Positions 7,074-16,693 of a DNA stretch of 64,000 nt are shown here, piece after piece. The DNA lies in assembly GCA_020848835.1 (NCBI GenBank), contig JADLHJ010000081.1, positions 81,721 through 145,720 of the forward strand, written 5' to 3'. The position numbers and the translations under genes were made by a program. Each line of letters begins with the position of its first letter. Positions within the stretch are counted from its first letter, which is position 1. The notes under the pieces are model-generated. The model did not search any database. It had not been told where the DNA came from and was given only the letters and a program-made list of their open reading frames with translations. This DNA comes from Candidatus Hydrogenedentota bacterium (lineage in GTDB: Bacteria; Hydrogenedentota; Hydrogenedentia; Hydrogenedentales; SLHB01).

Positions 7074-9192
7074 TGCGAATCCGTTGACGAGTTGCTGGGG
7101 TGAGCCGGGTGAACCTTCGGCGGAGTTGATGCAGTGGTTGGGGGCGCACGGCGTTGGGATGGAGACGGGCGCGGCGTCGAAGCGGCCTGCTGGTTGGGCG
7201 GCTAAGGTGCGGCGGGACGTTGTTGATCGGGCCGTCATATATATAGGTACGGGGACTTGCGGGTTGGGCGCGGGGGCGGCGGAGACGCTGCGGGCGATCA
7301 AGCGTCACCTGACGAAGATTGGCGCGAAGGCGGATGTCGTTGAAGTTGGATGTATCGGGCTTTGCTCGCAGGAGCCGTTGGTCGATATTCAGATGCCGGG
7401 GCGCACGCGAGTCTCATTTGGGAAGGTTACGGCGGAGAAGGTCCCGGAACTTTTGGACACCATGTTTGCGGGAAAGGTTCCGCATCAGTTTGTGTTGGGG
7501 CAGTTTTCGCAGCATTGGCAGTCGGGCTGGGACACGGTGCCGTATCTGGCGCAGCATCCGTTCTTTGCGTTGCAGCGGCGTTGCGTGTTGCAGAATTGCG
7601 GGCTGATCGACGCGAACCAGATCGACGAGTACATCGCACGCGGCGGGTATAGCGCGTTGTTGAATGTGTTGCGCACGCAGCGTCGCGAGGACGTGTGCGA
7701 TGCGGTTGAGAAGAGTGGGCTGCGCGGGCGTGGCGGCGGCGGCTTTCCCACGGGGACGAAGTGGAAGATCGCGTTGAAGCAGAGCGCGGAACAGCGGTAC
7801 CTGATTTGTAATGCGGATGAGGGCGACCCTGGCGCGTTCATGGATCGCGCGGTGATCGAGGGGGACCCGCATCGTTTGCTGGAGGGGATGACGATCGCGG
7901 CGTATGCGATCGGTGCGACGAAGGCCTATGTGTACATTCGCGCGGAGTATCCGCTGGCGATCAAACGGCTGGAAACGGCGATTGCGTTTGCGCAGGAGTA
8001 TGGACTGCTTGGCACGAACATTCTGGATAGCGGATTTAGTTTAGACGTTGTGATCAAGCAGGGCGCGGGCGCGTTTGTGTGCGGTGAAGAGACGGCGCTG
8101 ATCAATAGCATCGAGGGACGTCGCGGGATGCCGCGACCGCGTCCCCCCTTCCCCGCTGTCGAAGGTGTGTTTGGAAAACCCACGGTGATCAATAACGTGG
8201 AGACGCTTGCGAATGTGCCGGGGATTCTCGCGAATGGTTGGGAATGGTTCGCGGGAATGGGCACGGCGACGAGCAAGGGCACGAAGGTGTTTGCGGTTTC
8301 GGGGAAGGTATGTCGCACGGGGCTTGTGGAAGTGGAGATGGGCACAACGTTGCGGCAGGTGGTGATGGATATCGGCGGGGGGATTCCGAATAACCGCAAG
8401 TTCAAAGCGGTGCAGATCGGCGGGCCTTCTGGCGGGTGCATTCCCACTGAGCATCTCGATATTGAAGTCGATTATGAAACGTTGAAGACGCTTGGCGCGA
8501 TGATGGGATCGGGCGGGCTTGTGGTGATGGATGAAGACACGTGCATGGTGGACGTGGCGAAGTTTTTCATGGAGTTTATTCAGCGCGAGAGTTGCGGGAA
8601 GTGCGCGCCGTGTCGCGAGGGTACGCTGCGGATGTTGGAGATTATTCAGCGCATCACGCGGGGGCGTCGCAACGAAAAACCAATCGATGCGTTGCGACGG
8701 TTTCAGGGCGTCATTTATCTGGAGCGGCTCGTGCGCGTGATTCGCGAGACAAGCTTGTGCGGGCTTGGGCAGACGGCGCCGAACCCGGTGATGAGCACAC
8801 TACGCTTCTTCCGCGACGAATACGAGGCGCACGTGTTCGAGCGGCGGTGTCCCGCGGGGGTGTGCCAGGAGCTGCGTTCGTTCTGCATCGATGACGAACA
8901 TTGCACGGGCTGCGGGTTGTGCAAAGTGAAGTGCCCGACGAAGGCGATTGTGGGGATACCGAACAAAATCCATTTCATCGTCGAGGACAAATGCATTGGC
9001 TGTGGCGCGTGCCGTGATGTTTGCGCGCACAGCGCCGTGTTGGTCGCGGAACATGAACACGCGCACACGCACGCGCAGGAAGACGATGGATCGTTTCGCG
9101 GGTTGTTCAGCGCTGATGTGTATCACCAGTGGCACGATTCGCGGAGTCTGCTACGGCTGAATTCGCAAGACGAAGCCGAGAAGACGCAGTAG
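7060..9192 (+). CDS. hydB: [FeFe] hydrogenase NuoF-like flavoprotein subunit (HydB/HndC)
   Basis: 710 residues with the domain order of HydB: an N-terminal thioredoxin-like [2Fe-2S] domain (GTGTCGLGAG .. GCIGLCSQEP, about residues 65-120), the NuoF core with the NADH/FMN glycine loops (GLRGRGGGGFPTGTKW; NADEGDPGAFMDR; FVCGEETALINSIEGRRG), an SLBB segment, the N3-type [4Fe-4S] motif ESCGKCAPCREG, and two C-terminal [4Fe-4S] motifs (CTGCGLCKVKCP and CIGCGACRDVC). It carries FMN, oxidises or reduces NAD(P)H and is the probable bifurcation site with ferredoxin as second acceptor. Unusual is the N-terminal stretch of about 60 residues before the thioredoxin fold, which I cannot assign; it overlaps hydC. 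Confidence 0.93.
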   Translation: MKRDSANPLTSCWGEPGEPSAELMQWLGAHGVGMETGAASKRPAGWAAKVRRDVVDRAVIYIGTGTCGLGAGAAETLRAIKRHLTKIGAKADVVEVGCIGLCSQEPLVDIQMPGRTRVSFGKVTAEKVPELLDTMFAGKVPHQFVLGQFSQHWQSGWDTVPYLAQHPFFALQRRCVLQNCGLIDANQIDEYIARGGYSALLNVLRTQRREDVCDAVEKSGLRGRGGGGFPTGTKWKIALKQSAEQRYLICNADEGDPGAFMDRAVIEGDPHRLLEGMTIAAYAIGATKAYVYIRAEYPLAIKRLETAIAFAQEYGLLGTNILDSGFSLDVVIKQGAGAFVCGEETALINSIEGRRGMPRPRPPFPAVEGVFGKPTVINNVETLANVPGILANGWEWFAGMGTATSKGTKVFAVSGKVCRTGLVEVEMGTTLRQVVMDIGGGIPNNRKFKAVQIGGPSGGCIPTEHLDIEVDYETLKTLGAMMGSGGLVVMDEDTCMVDVAKFFMEFIQRESCGKCAPCREGTLRMLEIIQRITRGRRNEKPIDALRRFQGVIYLERLVRVIRETSLCGLGQTAPNPVMSTLRFFRDEYEAHVFERRCPAGVCQELRSFCIDDEHCTGCGLCKVKCPTKAIVGIPNKIHFIVEDKCIGCGACRDVCAHSAVLVAEHEHAHTHAQEDDGSFRGLFSADVYHQWHDSRSLLRLNSQDEAEKTQ

Positions 9193-9210
9193 CTAGGAAG
9201 GGATGATGTA

Positions 9211-10929
9211 ATGAATATTAGTGTCAATGGCCGTGAGGTTGAAGCGAGACCTGGGGAGATGTTGCTTCAGGCGCTTCAACGGAACGGAATTCATATACCG
9301 ACGCTTTGCCATCTTGATGGGTTGTTTCCAAGTGGTGCGTGCCGCATGTGCGTCGTGGAAGTGGCGGACCGGCCTAATTTAGTGCCGAGCTGCGCGTGTC
9401 CCGTGAGTGACGGGATGAACGTGCAGACGCATTCACGTCGCGTCGTCCAAGCGCGGAAGACGATTGTGGAGTTGTTGCTGGCGAACCATCCGGACGATTG
9501 CCTCTATTGCGTGCGTAACACCGATTGCTCGCTGAAGAATCTGGCATCGGAACTTGGCGTGCGGCAACGGCGCGTTGTTGGTAGCAAGCGAAGCTTCAAG
9601 GAAGACACGGCGTCGCCGGCGATTGAGCGCGATCCGGACAAATGCATTTTGTGCGGGCGCTGCGTGCGCGTGTGCGAAGAAGTGCAGGCGGTGGCCGCGA
9701 TCGATTTTGTGGGGCGCGGCAGCCAGACGCGTATCGGGACAGCGTTTGAAGAAGGGTTGAACGTTTCGAACTGCGTATTCTGCGGGCAGTGCGTGAAGGT
9801 GTGTCCGACTGGCGCGTTACGCGAACAAAGCGCGATGAAGCAAGTGATGCAGGCGCTCACGCGCAAGGACACGATCACGATCGTGCAACATGCGCCGAGT
9901 ATTTCGGTGACGCTGGGCGAAGAGTTTGGCATCAAGCCGGGCGTGGATGTGGCGGGGTTGATGACAGCGGCGCTGCGGCGGTTGGGCTTCAATTATGTAT
10001 TCGACACAAGCTATGGCGCGGACTTGACGATTATGGAAGAGGCCAGCGAGCTGGTGCATCGCATTCAGAACGGCGGCACATTGCCGATGTTTACGAGTTG
10101 CTGTCCGGGCTGGGTGAAATTTGTCGAACAGTCGCACCCGGATTTTCTTGGCAACCTTTCCACGTGCCGGAGTCCCCAGCAGATGCTGGCTTCGATCATC
10201 AAACATCACTTTGCGGTAAAGCACGGGATCGATCCCGAGAAACTGTTCAGCGTTTCAATCATGCCGTGCACCGCGAAGAAGTTTGAGGCGTCACGTCCTG
10301 AATTTATGCGAGACGGTATTCCGCAGGTGGACGCGGTGCTGACGACGCGCGAATTGGCGCGGATGATTCGTCTGCACAACTTGAAACTGGATGCACTTGT
10401 ACCCGAGCCGGGAGACGCGCCCTTCGGCGAGCGCAGTACCGCGGCGAAACTGTTTGGCGCGAGCGGCGGCGTGATGGAGGCGGCACTGCGCACGGCGCAC
10501 AAGCTGATCACCGGGTCGGAGATGGAGAACCTGAAGATCGATGCCGTGCGCGGGTTCAAGGGGATTAAAGAAGCGCATTGCGCCGTGGGCGATTTGACAG
10601 TTGGCGTCGCAGTGGTTAGCGGGCTTGGCAATGCCGAGAAGCTGATGGACCAAATACGCGAAGGGCGCAATGACATTCACTTCGTGGAAGTGATGGCGTG
10701 CCCAGGTGGATGCATCTGCGGCGGCGGGCAGCCATTCAGCTTCGATCCGGCGGTGCTGCGCAAACGCGCGCAGGCGCTGTATCAGATTGATAAAGACGAG
10801 CCCTTGCGCACGAGTCACGCGAACCCTGCGATACAGGAGCTGTACAAGGAATTTCTTGGCGCGCCGCTGGGCGAACGCAGTCACGAGCTGTTGCACACAC
10901 ATTACGCGCAACGCGACGTGTTGGTATAG
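9211..10929 (+). CDS. hydA: [FeFe] hydrogenase catalytic subunit, trimeric group A type
   Basis: 572 residues. Order: plant-type [2Fe-2S] domain (C33, C44, C47, C61), His-Cys3 [4Fe-4S] (H93, C97, C100, C106), two [4Fe-4S] motifs (CILCGRCVRVC, CVFCGQCVKVC), then the H-cluster domain with all three signatures: L1 TSCCPGW (295-301, including the proton-transfer cysteine), L2 MPCTAKKFE (about 352) and L3 MACPGGCICGGGQP (about 493-506), and a C-terminal small-subunit-like tail. It catalyses 2H+ + 2e- to H2 reversibly in the cytoplasm. With hydC and hydB it forms the NADH/ferredoxin-linked trimer. The maturation genes hydE, hydF and hydG are not in this window. The cytoplasmic nature is shown by the lack of a signal peptide. 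Confidence 0.95.
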   Translation: MNISVNGREVEARPGEMLLQALQRNGIHIPTLCHLDGLFPSGACRMCVVEVADRPNLVPSCACPVSDGMNVQTHSRRVVQARKTIVELLLANHPDDCLYCVRNTDCSLKNLASELGVRQRRVVGSKRSFKEDTASPAIERDPDKCILCGRCVRVCEEVQAVAAIDFVGRGSQTRIGTAFEEGLNVSNCVFCGQCVKVCPTGALREQSAMKQVMQALTRKDTITIVQHAPSISVTLGEEFGIKPGVDVAGLMTAALRRLGFNYVFDTSYGADLTIMEEASELVHRIQNGGTLPMFTSCCPGWVKFVEQSHPDFLGNLSTCRSPQQMLASIIKHHFAVKHGIDPEKLFSVSIMPCTAKKFEASRPEFMRDGIPQVDAVLTTRELARMIRLHNLKLDALVPEPGDAPFGERSTAAKLFGASGGVMEAALRTAHKLITGSEMENLKIDAVRGFKGIKEAHCAVGDLTVGVAVVSGLGNAEKLMDQIREGRNDIHFVEVMACPGGCICGGGQPFSFDPAVLRKRAQALYQIDKDEPLRTSHANPAIQELYKEFLGAPLGERSHELLHTHYAQRDVLV

Positions 10930-10939
10930 GAAGAGAGCA

Positions 10940-11338
10940 ATGAGTACAAATGTAACGAAGACAATACTTGTCGTGGATGACGAACAAGAGTTTCGGGAAG
11001 AAGAGCGCGAATTTCTGGAAGCTGAGGGGTACTCCGTCGTCGAAGCGGAGGGGCGCGTGCATGCGCACGAGTTGCTGAACCAGCGGCATTACGACATGGC
11101 GCTGGTCGATCTGATGATGGAAGAGGCCGACAGCGGGTTTGTGCTGGCGCGCGAGATCAAACGCGCGCGGCCCGAAATGCCGGTGATCATTATCACGGGC
11201 GTGGCGACGGAGATGGGCGTGGAGTTTGACGTATCGAGCGAAGAAGAGCGGCGCTGGATCAAGGCAGACGCGCTTCTCGCGAAACCGATCCGATTCGAAC
11301 AGTTGACGCGCGAAATGAACCGGTTGTTACATGGATAG
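10940..11338 (+). CDS. Single-domain response regulator
   Basis: 132 residues starting at the ATG 10 bases after hydA. A CheY-like receiver: ILVVDDEQEFREEE (acidic pair), phospho-acceptor Asp in MALVDLMMEEADSG, Thr in VIIITG and the conserved Lys in LLAKPIRF. There is no output domain, so it acts by protein contact or as a phosphate sink. Its position between hydA and a symporter gene, with only a few bases between them, ties it to hydrogenase control or to a sensor elsewhere. A longer frame upstream overlaps hydA and is not believed. Confidence 0.85.
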   Translation: MSTNVTKTILVVDDEQEFREEEREFLEAEGYSVVEAEGRVHAHELLNQRHYDMALVDLMMEEADSGFVLAREIKRARPEMPVIIITGVATEMGVEFDVSSEEERRWIKADALLAKPIRFEQLTREMNRLLHG

Positions 11339-11343
11339 GGACG

Positions 11344-12939
11344 ATGGGCGCGTTGACACAACTCGACCTGTTGCTCCTGATGGGGTACGCGATCTTTATT
11401 TTTGCGCTTGGCGCGTCGCGTTATCGCAAGAGTGCGAATGCACGCGAGTTCTTTCTCGCGGGACGCGCGGCGGGACCGGTTGCGGTCGGCGTTTCACTAA
11501 TGGTGAGCCTGGCGAGCAGTCTTGGTTATGTGGCCGTGCCGACGGCGGCGAACCGCTCCGGGATCATCATGTTGTGGAGCCTGCTGGCGCTTCCCTTGTG
11601 TTATCCGTACATCACGCGGGTCATCATACCCTTCTATCAGAAACTTGATGTAACGACGCCATACGAATATCTCGAGAAACGGTTTGGACGGGCGTCGCGC
11701 CTTGTCGCGAGCGGACTTTTTATTGCGTGGCGCGTGACCTGGATGGGCGCTGTGCTGTATGTGCCGGCGATGGCGTTAAATGTTGCGACACAGGGGCAGG
11801 TGCCCGTTGTTGCCGGCGTGTTTGCTTTGGGCGTACTTGCGACGAGCTATACGATGCTTGGCGGTTTGCACGGCGTGTTGCGCGCGGACAAGGCGCAATT
11901 TGTCGTGATGTTTGGCGGCATAGGTGTCGCGTTGTATGCAATTTGCACGCAAGTACCGGATGGATTCTCGGGCATCATGCAGCGCGCCGCCGAGACGGGA
12001 AAACTAAGTTGGACCGCCGCCAGCGCGGGATGGGACGGCACGTCGTGGCCTGGAATGTTGCGATCCTATCTTTATACGGATTTCACGGCCCCGGCCATCG
12101 TACTCTGTTTCACGATTGGAAAACTTGCGAACTACAGCGTCGATCAGTTGCTTGTGCAGCGATTGCTGAGTGCAAAATCTGTAGGCACCGCGCGCCGAGG
12201 GTTCCTATTGCACTGCATCGTCTTCGCGGTGTTCTTCACGCTTATGACGTTTACGGGGCTCGCCGTGTCTGCTTACGCAGGCATCCGCGAATTTCCGAAG
12301 CTCAAGCCGGACGAGATCTTTCCCTATTACATGGCGAACTACGCGCCGAGCGGGCTCGCGGGACTCATGATTGCGGGACTCGTTGCCGCGGCGGTTTCCA
12401 GTATCGATTCCGGAATCAATGCCTGTTCGTCGGCGGTGTGCAACGATTTCTATCGCCACGCTGCGACATCAGACGTCAACGACGTGCGATTCGTACGGAT
12501 TGGCCGTGCCGTTACGGTTGCTGTTGGAGTCGCGGCGATTTTGGTTGGAAGTTTCGTGGGGCGGCTTGGCGATGTATTTGAAATTGCATTGAAGGTGGTG
12601 AACAGTTTTGCTGCCCCATTGCTCGCGATGTTTCTACTCGCGATGTTTTGCAGGCGCGCGACGCAACGCGGGGTGATCTTCGGCGTATTGATGGGTTGCG
12701 CGTTCACTGCTTTACTGATCTTTGCGCGGCCGCTTGCGTCAGTATTTCCGTATGCGCGTGTACTCAATATCGGATTTTTGTGGGTGGTACCCTTTGGGTT
12801 CGTTTTAACGTTTGTGTCGGGTTATGCTGCGAGTCTTCTGCTTCCGGTGGCCGATGCTAGAAATACGAAATGGTCTTACCGCGCAGTCGTTGGCGCCCTC
12901 CCCCCTCCCACGCCGTTGCGCAAAGCGGAGGTCGCATGA
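11344..12939 (+). CDS. Sodium:solute symporter (SSS family)
   Basis: 531 residues, about 13 membrane segments, LeuT fold. Family features: an N-terminal [20 protein letters not shown] helix, [20 protein letters not shown] in TM2 with the unwound region, and [20 protein letters not shown] in TM8, which supplies the Na+-site Ser residues. Substrate cannot be told from sequence; relatives carry acetate, proline, pantothenate or sugars. It starts five bases after the response regulator and so probably belongs to the hydrogenase operon, perhaps importing a fermentable carboxylate. Confidence 0.88.
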   Translation: MGALTQLDLLLLMGYAIFIFALGASRYRKSANAREFFLAGRAAGPVAVGVSLMVSLASSLGYVAVPTAANRSGIIMLWSLLALPLCYPYITRVIIPFYQKLDVTTPYEYLEKRFGRASRLVASGLFIAWRVTWMGAVLYVPAMALNVATQGQVPVVAGVFALGVLATSYTMLGGLHGVLRADKAQFVVMFGGIGVALYAICTQVPDGFSGIMQRAAETGKLSWTAASAGWDGTSWPGMLRSYLYTDFTAPAIVLCFTIGKLANYSVDQLLVQRLLSAKSVGTARRGFLLHCIVFAVFFTLMTFTGLAVSAYAGIREFPKLKPDEIFPYYMANYAPSGLAGLMIAGLVAAAVSSIDSGINACSSAVCNDFYRHAATSDVNDVRFVRIGRAVTVAVGVAAILVGSFVGRLGDVFEIALKVVNSFAAPLLAMFLLAMFCRRATQRGVIFGVLMGCAFTALLIFARPLASVFPYARVLNIGFLWVVPFGFVLTFVSGYAASLLLPVADARNTKWSYRAVVGALPPPTPLRKAEVA

Positions 12940-14021
12940 ACATTTTACGTGACTCGAATCAGTCAAAGCCGTCGGCGCTCAATGCTAAACACGACGTTGG
13001 TTTGCCCCATACCGCCCGGCGCGGAGACCGGGCGCTACATCTATCAGCACGACGTCTCGCGCGGGGATTCACGCTGGTTGAGCTGTTGATCGTCGTCGGG
13101 ATACTTGCTGTGCTTGCGGCGCTCTTGCTTCCGGCTTTGGCGCGCGCGCGGGAGGCTGGACGGCGCGCCGTGTGCGCGAGCAACCTGAAGCAGATGGGAA
13201 CGATCTTCAAAATCTATACGAGCGAATCGCGGGGCGAGAAGTTTCCGATGAAGCTGTATAACAACGGGGCGTGGTCGCGCGCGCTGACGTGGCACGGGCC
13301 GAGTCTGTATCCCGACTATCTCACGGATTACAACATCACTATGTGTCCTTCGGATGCTGCAACAACAAGCGCGCCGATGGAAGAGCAATTGCAGGCGGTG
13401 TTGAACGGGACGCTGGTCGCGACGCCGGTGTATCGTCATGGCGATTTGAATGGTGACGGTATGTTTAACGGATTGGATGCGGCGATCTGGATTTCCGCGC
13501 CGCGGAGTTATGCGTATACGGCGTGGGCCGTGTCGCGGACGGAAGAACTTGCGGCGGTAATTGGATCGATCGAACGATTCAAAGATGCGACGTTTACCGG
13601 GATCGGTGTGCCGCCGTATCCGTGGTCCGATTTGGATGTGCCTGTGGATCCGAAGCCGATGACGTATAACGGAATCACGGTAATACCGGAAGGCACGTTG
13701 GGTGGAGAGGACGTGTTGCGATTGCGCGAGGGCGTGGAACGATTTTTTGTGACTGATGTAAACAATCCTGCGGGTTCGGCAACAGCGCAAAGCAACCTGC
13801 CGGTGATGTGGGATTTCTTTGCATCGCGCGCGACGGGTATGGCGGCGAACCCGCTGTACTTTGGACAAGGTGTGACAAAATTCAACCATGTGCCGGGCGG
13901 ATCGAATGTGTTGTACGCGGACGGGCATGTGGAGTTTTTGAAATATAGTGGCCAAGAATTTCCCATGAGCAAATGGTTAGCGGGATATTTTGGCGAAGTG
14001 GTTTACGGTGGCGGCCACTAA
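12936..14021 (+). CDS. Prepilin-like protein with C-terminal ADGH motif (DUF1559-type)
   Basis: 361 residues starting at an ATG overlapping the symporter stop (ATGA). An unusually long basic leader of about 44 residues precedes the type III signal [20 protein letters not shown], cut after Gly by prepilin peptidase. The N-terminal helix continues into [18 protein letters not shown], the normal start of the 'H-X9-DG' family abundant in Planctomycetota, Verrucomicrobiota and relatives; the C-terminus has [19 protein letters not shown], here with ten residues between His and Asp. The middle contains a calcium-loop-like [17 protein letters not shown] (dockerin/EF-hand style DxNxDG). Likely a pseudopilin anchored in the inner membrane; its secretion substrate or system is unknown. 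Confidence 0.88.
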   Translation: MNILRDSNQSKPSALNAKHDVGLPHTARRGDRALHLSARRLARGFTLVELLIVVGILAVLAALLLPALARAREAGRRAVCASNLKQMGTIFKIYTSESRGEKFPMKLYNNGAWSRALTWHGPSLYPDYLTDYNITMCPSDAATTSAPMEEQLQAVLNGTLVATPVYRHGDLNGDGMFNGLDAAIWISAPRSYAYTAWAVSRTEELAAVIGSIERFKDATFTGIGVPPYPWSDLDVPVDPKPMTYNGITVIPEGTLGGEDVLRLREGVERFFVTDVNNPAGSATAQSNLPVMWDFFASRATGMAANPLYFGQGVTKFNHVPGGSNVLYADGHVEFLKYSGQEFPMSKWLAGYFGEVVYGGGH

Positions 14022-14204
14022 AAGTGCGAATCAGACCTCCCTATTCGTAAATATCGCAGAATGCGCATGCTCGCGCTTCCAAGATCAGCGGATTCCTACC
14101 CGGGGCAACCCAAAAACTGATAGTCAACCTAATGCCTGTGTTGTATCGTTACTCAGGTGCGTGCATGCCGCCTTCTTCACTGCGGCGAAATCCTGGAGTC
14201 AACG

Positions 14205-14336
14205 GTGTTGTACAGCGACGAAGCTTTTTTGATCGGTGCATTTCTTGTCCTGGTTGGTGGATTACTCGTGTTGCGTTTTGGCGCGCGCTTTGGCAGCGCG
14301 AAACGACGCGATCCGTCCAAATCGCAATCGTCGTAA
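14205..14336 (+). CDS. Small membrane protein, 43 aa
   Basis: Begins at GTG 14205, six bases after a GGAG (14195-14198). The product has one hydrophobic segment (FLIGAFLVLVGGLLVLRFGA) followed by a basic, Ser-rich tail. It has the size and layout of single-pass stress or assembly microproteins. No homolog is recalled; it could also be chance, but ribosome site and topology support it. Confidence 0.45.
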   Translation: MLYSDEAFLIGAFLVLVGGLLVLRFGARFGSAKRRDPSKSQSS

Positions 14337-14414
14337 CGTGGCGTTTTGCACAATCCAGCTGACCGGTACTTAGCGCTTTGCGTTAGTTGCGCCTCATATG
14401 CGTTACTCTAGCGT

Positions 14415-15086
14415 ATGGTTGTACGCGTTCTATCTGCCCTCCTCATTCTCGCTAACGCGCAAAGCAGTTCGGTTCAACAAACCCCGTCTGAAGACTTTTT
14501 ATCTGCGACTGGAAATCCGCTAACGAAAGAAGAACGCAATCTGCTCGAAGAGGGAAAGGTCATTGTGGAGCTTAGCGCGGTTGCGGGCAGCGCGACAAAG
14601 AAGTCTGTTGCCGTTGCGTTGATCGATACCGCGCCAGAGGATGCCATCGGGGTGCTCACCCGTTACGATGAGTTTCCTTCCTTCATGCCGTACTGCAAAT
14701 CCACCGAGGTCCGCAAGAAAGATGGAGATGTCTCGACGGTATATTTTGCGCTGGATTTTCCATGGCCGATTGGCGATAAGCATTACGTCCTGGAGCTCAC
14801 GGACAAGCGTCACGATGTTGCGGGCAAAGCCGTATTTGTGAGTAGTTGGAAATACAAGCCTGGTAGCGGAAACATCAAGGACTCTTACGGGTCGTGGGAA
14901 GTACGTGCATACGACGCGGACCAGACCTTTGTGCGTTACACCGTCTTTACGGATCCCGGGGGTAAGATGCCAACCTGGGCCACAAACATGGCATCGGAAG
15001 TAGCCGTGCCAAAAGTTATTGATGGGCTGCGCAAGAAGTCGTTGGAGAAGCAACCATTGACGACAGATCCGGGCGCGACGAATTAG
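14415..15086 (+). CDS. Exported START/SRPBCC-like (COQ10-type) protein
   Basis: 223 residues. A short N-terminal signal peptide (VLSALLILANAQSSS) is followed by a domain of the polyketide cyclase/START (SRPBCC) superfamily: residues about 60-200 contain DTAPEDAIGVLTRYDEFPSF, PYCKSTEVRKKDGD, FPWPIGDKHYVLEL and a C-terminal helix. Such folds bind lipids or other hydrophobic ligands. Export to the periplasm suggests lipid handling. No operon partner is evident. Confidence 0.75.
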   Translation: MVVRVLSALLILANAQSSSVQQTPSEDFLSATGNPLTKEERNLLEEGKVIVELSAVAGSATKKSVAVALIDTAPEDAIGVLTRYDEFPSFMPYCKSTEVRKKDGDVSTVYFALDFPWPIGDKHYVLELTDKRHDVAGKAVFVSSWKYKPGSGNIKDSYGSWEVRAYDADQTFVRYTVFTDPGGKMPTWATNMASEVAVPKVIDGLRKKSLEKQPLTTDPGATN

Positions 15087-15363
15087 AATTGGCCCTTATC
15101 AAAAGTGCCGCGCCCGCTTCCGCTTTGACGCATCAACTAGGGCCATCTTGCAGCCAACTCCTTCCTTCATCTCATAAACGCCGGAAGAATCTTACAAGGG
15201 GTTCAGGCGCATGGCGTACAGGGAAAGCAAGTGATACCCGATATGGTCGCGTCGTAACGCGCGGTAGAATTTCAAATGTGCGAGACAACACTCGATAGCG
15301 GTTTGACCCGTCTCGCCTGATTAAGTTCGCGGGTCACGATTTAACAAGGTGAGGTAGTAAGTC

Positions 15364-15879
15364 ATGAAACATAAGAAAAACAATGCAGCTGAAATGCACC
15401 CCGACCCGATAACAGGTGCACCAGGAGCGCATCCGGTGGGCACCGGAATCGGCGCCGCCGCTGGCGGATCTGTCGGAGGTGCCCTTGGAGCGGTAGGGGG
15501 ACCAGTTGGCTCAGCGATTGGCATCGCGGCGGGTGCGGCTGCCGGTGGACTGCTCGGTAAAGCAGTCGCGGAAAACACGGATCCCGAAACAGAAAACGAA
15601 TACTGGCGCGTGCACTACATGTCGCGGCCATATATTGATCGCTCGATGACGTATGAACATTACGAGCCGGCGTATCGCACCGGATATGAGGGGTGGCAGC
15701 GTTATCGTGATCGCAAGTTCGAAGACGTTGAGGAGCAGCTTCGTCATGATTACGAAAATAGCGGCAGCGTGAAGCTGGCTTGGGAAAAAGCAAAGTCGGC
15801 AGTGCGTGATGCATGGGATCGCATGGCGGACGCGATACACGATGATGACGACTACCCGCGGAGACGCGAGAATTATTAA
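15364..15879 (+). CDS. Glycine-zipper protein
   Basis: 171 residues, start preceded by AAGGTGAGG. Residues about 25-65 form a Gly/Ala zipper (GTGIGAAAGGSVGGALGAVG and GIAAGAAAGGLLG) able to insert in or associate with membranes, followed by a hydrophilic Tyr/Arg/Glu-rich C-terminus (YRTGYEGWQRYRDRKFEDVE). Proteins of this kind are frequent in environmental bacteria and often stress-induced; the mechanism is not known. Confidence 0.8.
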   Translation: MKHKKNNAAEMHPDPITGAPGAHPVGTGIGAAAGGSVGGALGAVGGPVGSAIGIAAGAAAGGLLGKAVAENTDPETENEYWRVHYMSRPYIDRSMTYEHYEPAYRTGYEGWQRYRDRKFEDVEEQLRHDYENSGSVKLAWEKAKSAVRDAWDRMADAIHDDDDYPRRRENY

Positions 15880-15931
15880 CAGAATGCGTTCAAGTGATAC
15901 ACGCGCTTGGACTGTGGATAGGAGCATACCG

Positions 15932-16078
15932 ATGGAGTGGCGGCGATTTCTGAAGGCCAGCGCATTGGCCGCGATACCGGGAGTCTTTGCGCAGGGACAA
16001 CCAGACGCCGTCGGCTCACGCCAACCGGTCGTGAAGACGCAGGGCGAAGAAGGGGAAATGAAGTATCGAAATCGTTAA
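15932..16078 (+). CDS. Tat-signal-like short peptide, 48 aa
   Basis: ATG 15932 is preceded by an AGGAG (GGATAGGAG). The product opens MEWRRFLKASALAAIPGVFA, a twin-arginine (RRFLKAS) style signal, and then only about 28 hydrophilic residues. Similar tiny Tat-signal peptides accompany oxidoreductases. It ends in a 4-base overlap with the convergent gene at 16075. Could be a remnant of a larger Tat substrate. Confidence 0.5.
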   Translation: MEWRRFLKASALAAIPGVFAQGQPDAVGSRQPVVKTQGEEGEMKYRNR

Positions 16079-16674
16079 CGGGTAATTGAGTCTGCGTTGC
16101 GTTGGATCGTGGGCCAGAGTGCGAGCGTGCACACTTCGTGGCCGATGCGGTTTTGGACGGCGAATTGGCGCGTGTGCCGAAACCCAAGTAGAACGTCCTT
16201 GTCTCCTAACACGACTTCGAGCAAATCGAGGTGTTTTGAGGCGCGCGTTGGGTCATCGTTGAAACTGATGAAAAGCAATGCCGCCGATTCGATCAAAGGA
16301 TCCGTTTCAATCTTGCGCGTGTCACGCGCTACGCCGTGCATCCACTGTGTACCGTAGCGGGCGTTGCGGATGTTGCCTTCGGCAAATTGATACGCGACTT
16401 TTATTTCCAGCCACAAGGGCGGCCCATGAAAAGATATGGGGGCGATGCGCAGATCGCAGCGCATGCGGTGGCTGAGCTTCTTGCCGGCGCTTGAAGGATA
16501 GTGCACCTCGCGAGAGACTTTGTAGCAATCACCAAGGCGTGCTGCCAGGAATGATTGGATGCGGGATTCGTTCCAACTGTCCAGTCCATAGACGGCCTGC
16601 TCCTCGCGAAGCGCGGCATCTTCTTTTTGTAGTGGACGCGCGAATGCGTCAATAAGTGATTCAAAATTCCACAC
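16075..16674 (-). CDS. Putative PD-(D/E)XK-like protein
   Basis: 199 residues, not recognised as a named family. The central part, MRCDLRIAPISFHGPPLWLE followed by IKVAYQF, has the spacing of a PD-(D/E)XK nuclease core (Asp, then E-x-K on the next strand). The N-terminal half (SRIQSFLAARLGDCYKVSRE) and C-terminal half are mixed alpha/beta. It could be a stand-alone nuclease or an inactive restriction-fold protein. No methylase or helicase neighbours were seen. Confidence 0.5.
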   Translation of the reverse strand: MWNFESLIDAFARPLQKEDAALREEQAVYGLDSWNESRIQSFLAARLGDCYKVSREVHYPSSAGKKLSHRMRCDLRIAPISFHGPPLWLEIKVAYQFAEGNIRNARYGTQWMHGVARDTRKIETDPLIESAALLFISFNDDPTRASKHLDLLEVVLGDKDVLLGFRHTRQFAVQNRIGHEVCTLALWPTIQRNADSITR

Positions 16675-16693
16675 GGGTGACTGTGACTAGCAT

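Noticed and set aside
9504..10911. Long minus-strand frames opposite hydA
   Set aside because: High GC third positions keep the antisense frame open; the hydrogenase motifs on the plus strand are unmistakable.
6564..10929. Complex I (nuoEFG) operon
   Set aside because: The third gene has all three H-cluster signatures and no NuoG molybdopterin-like domain, so it is a hydrogenase.
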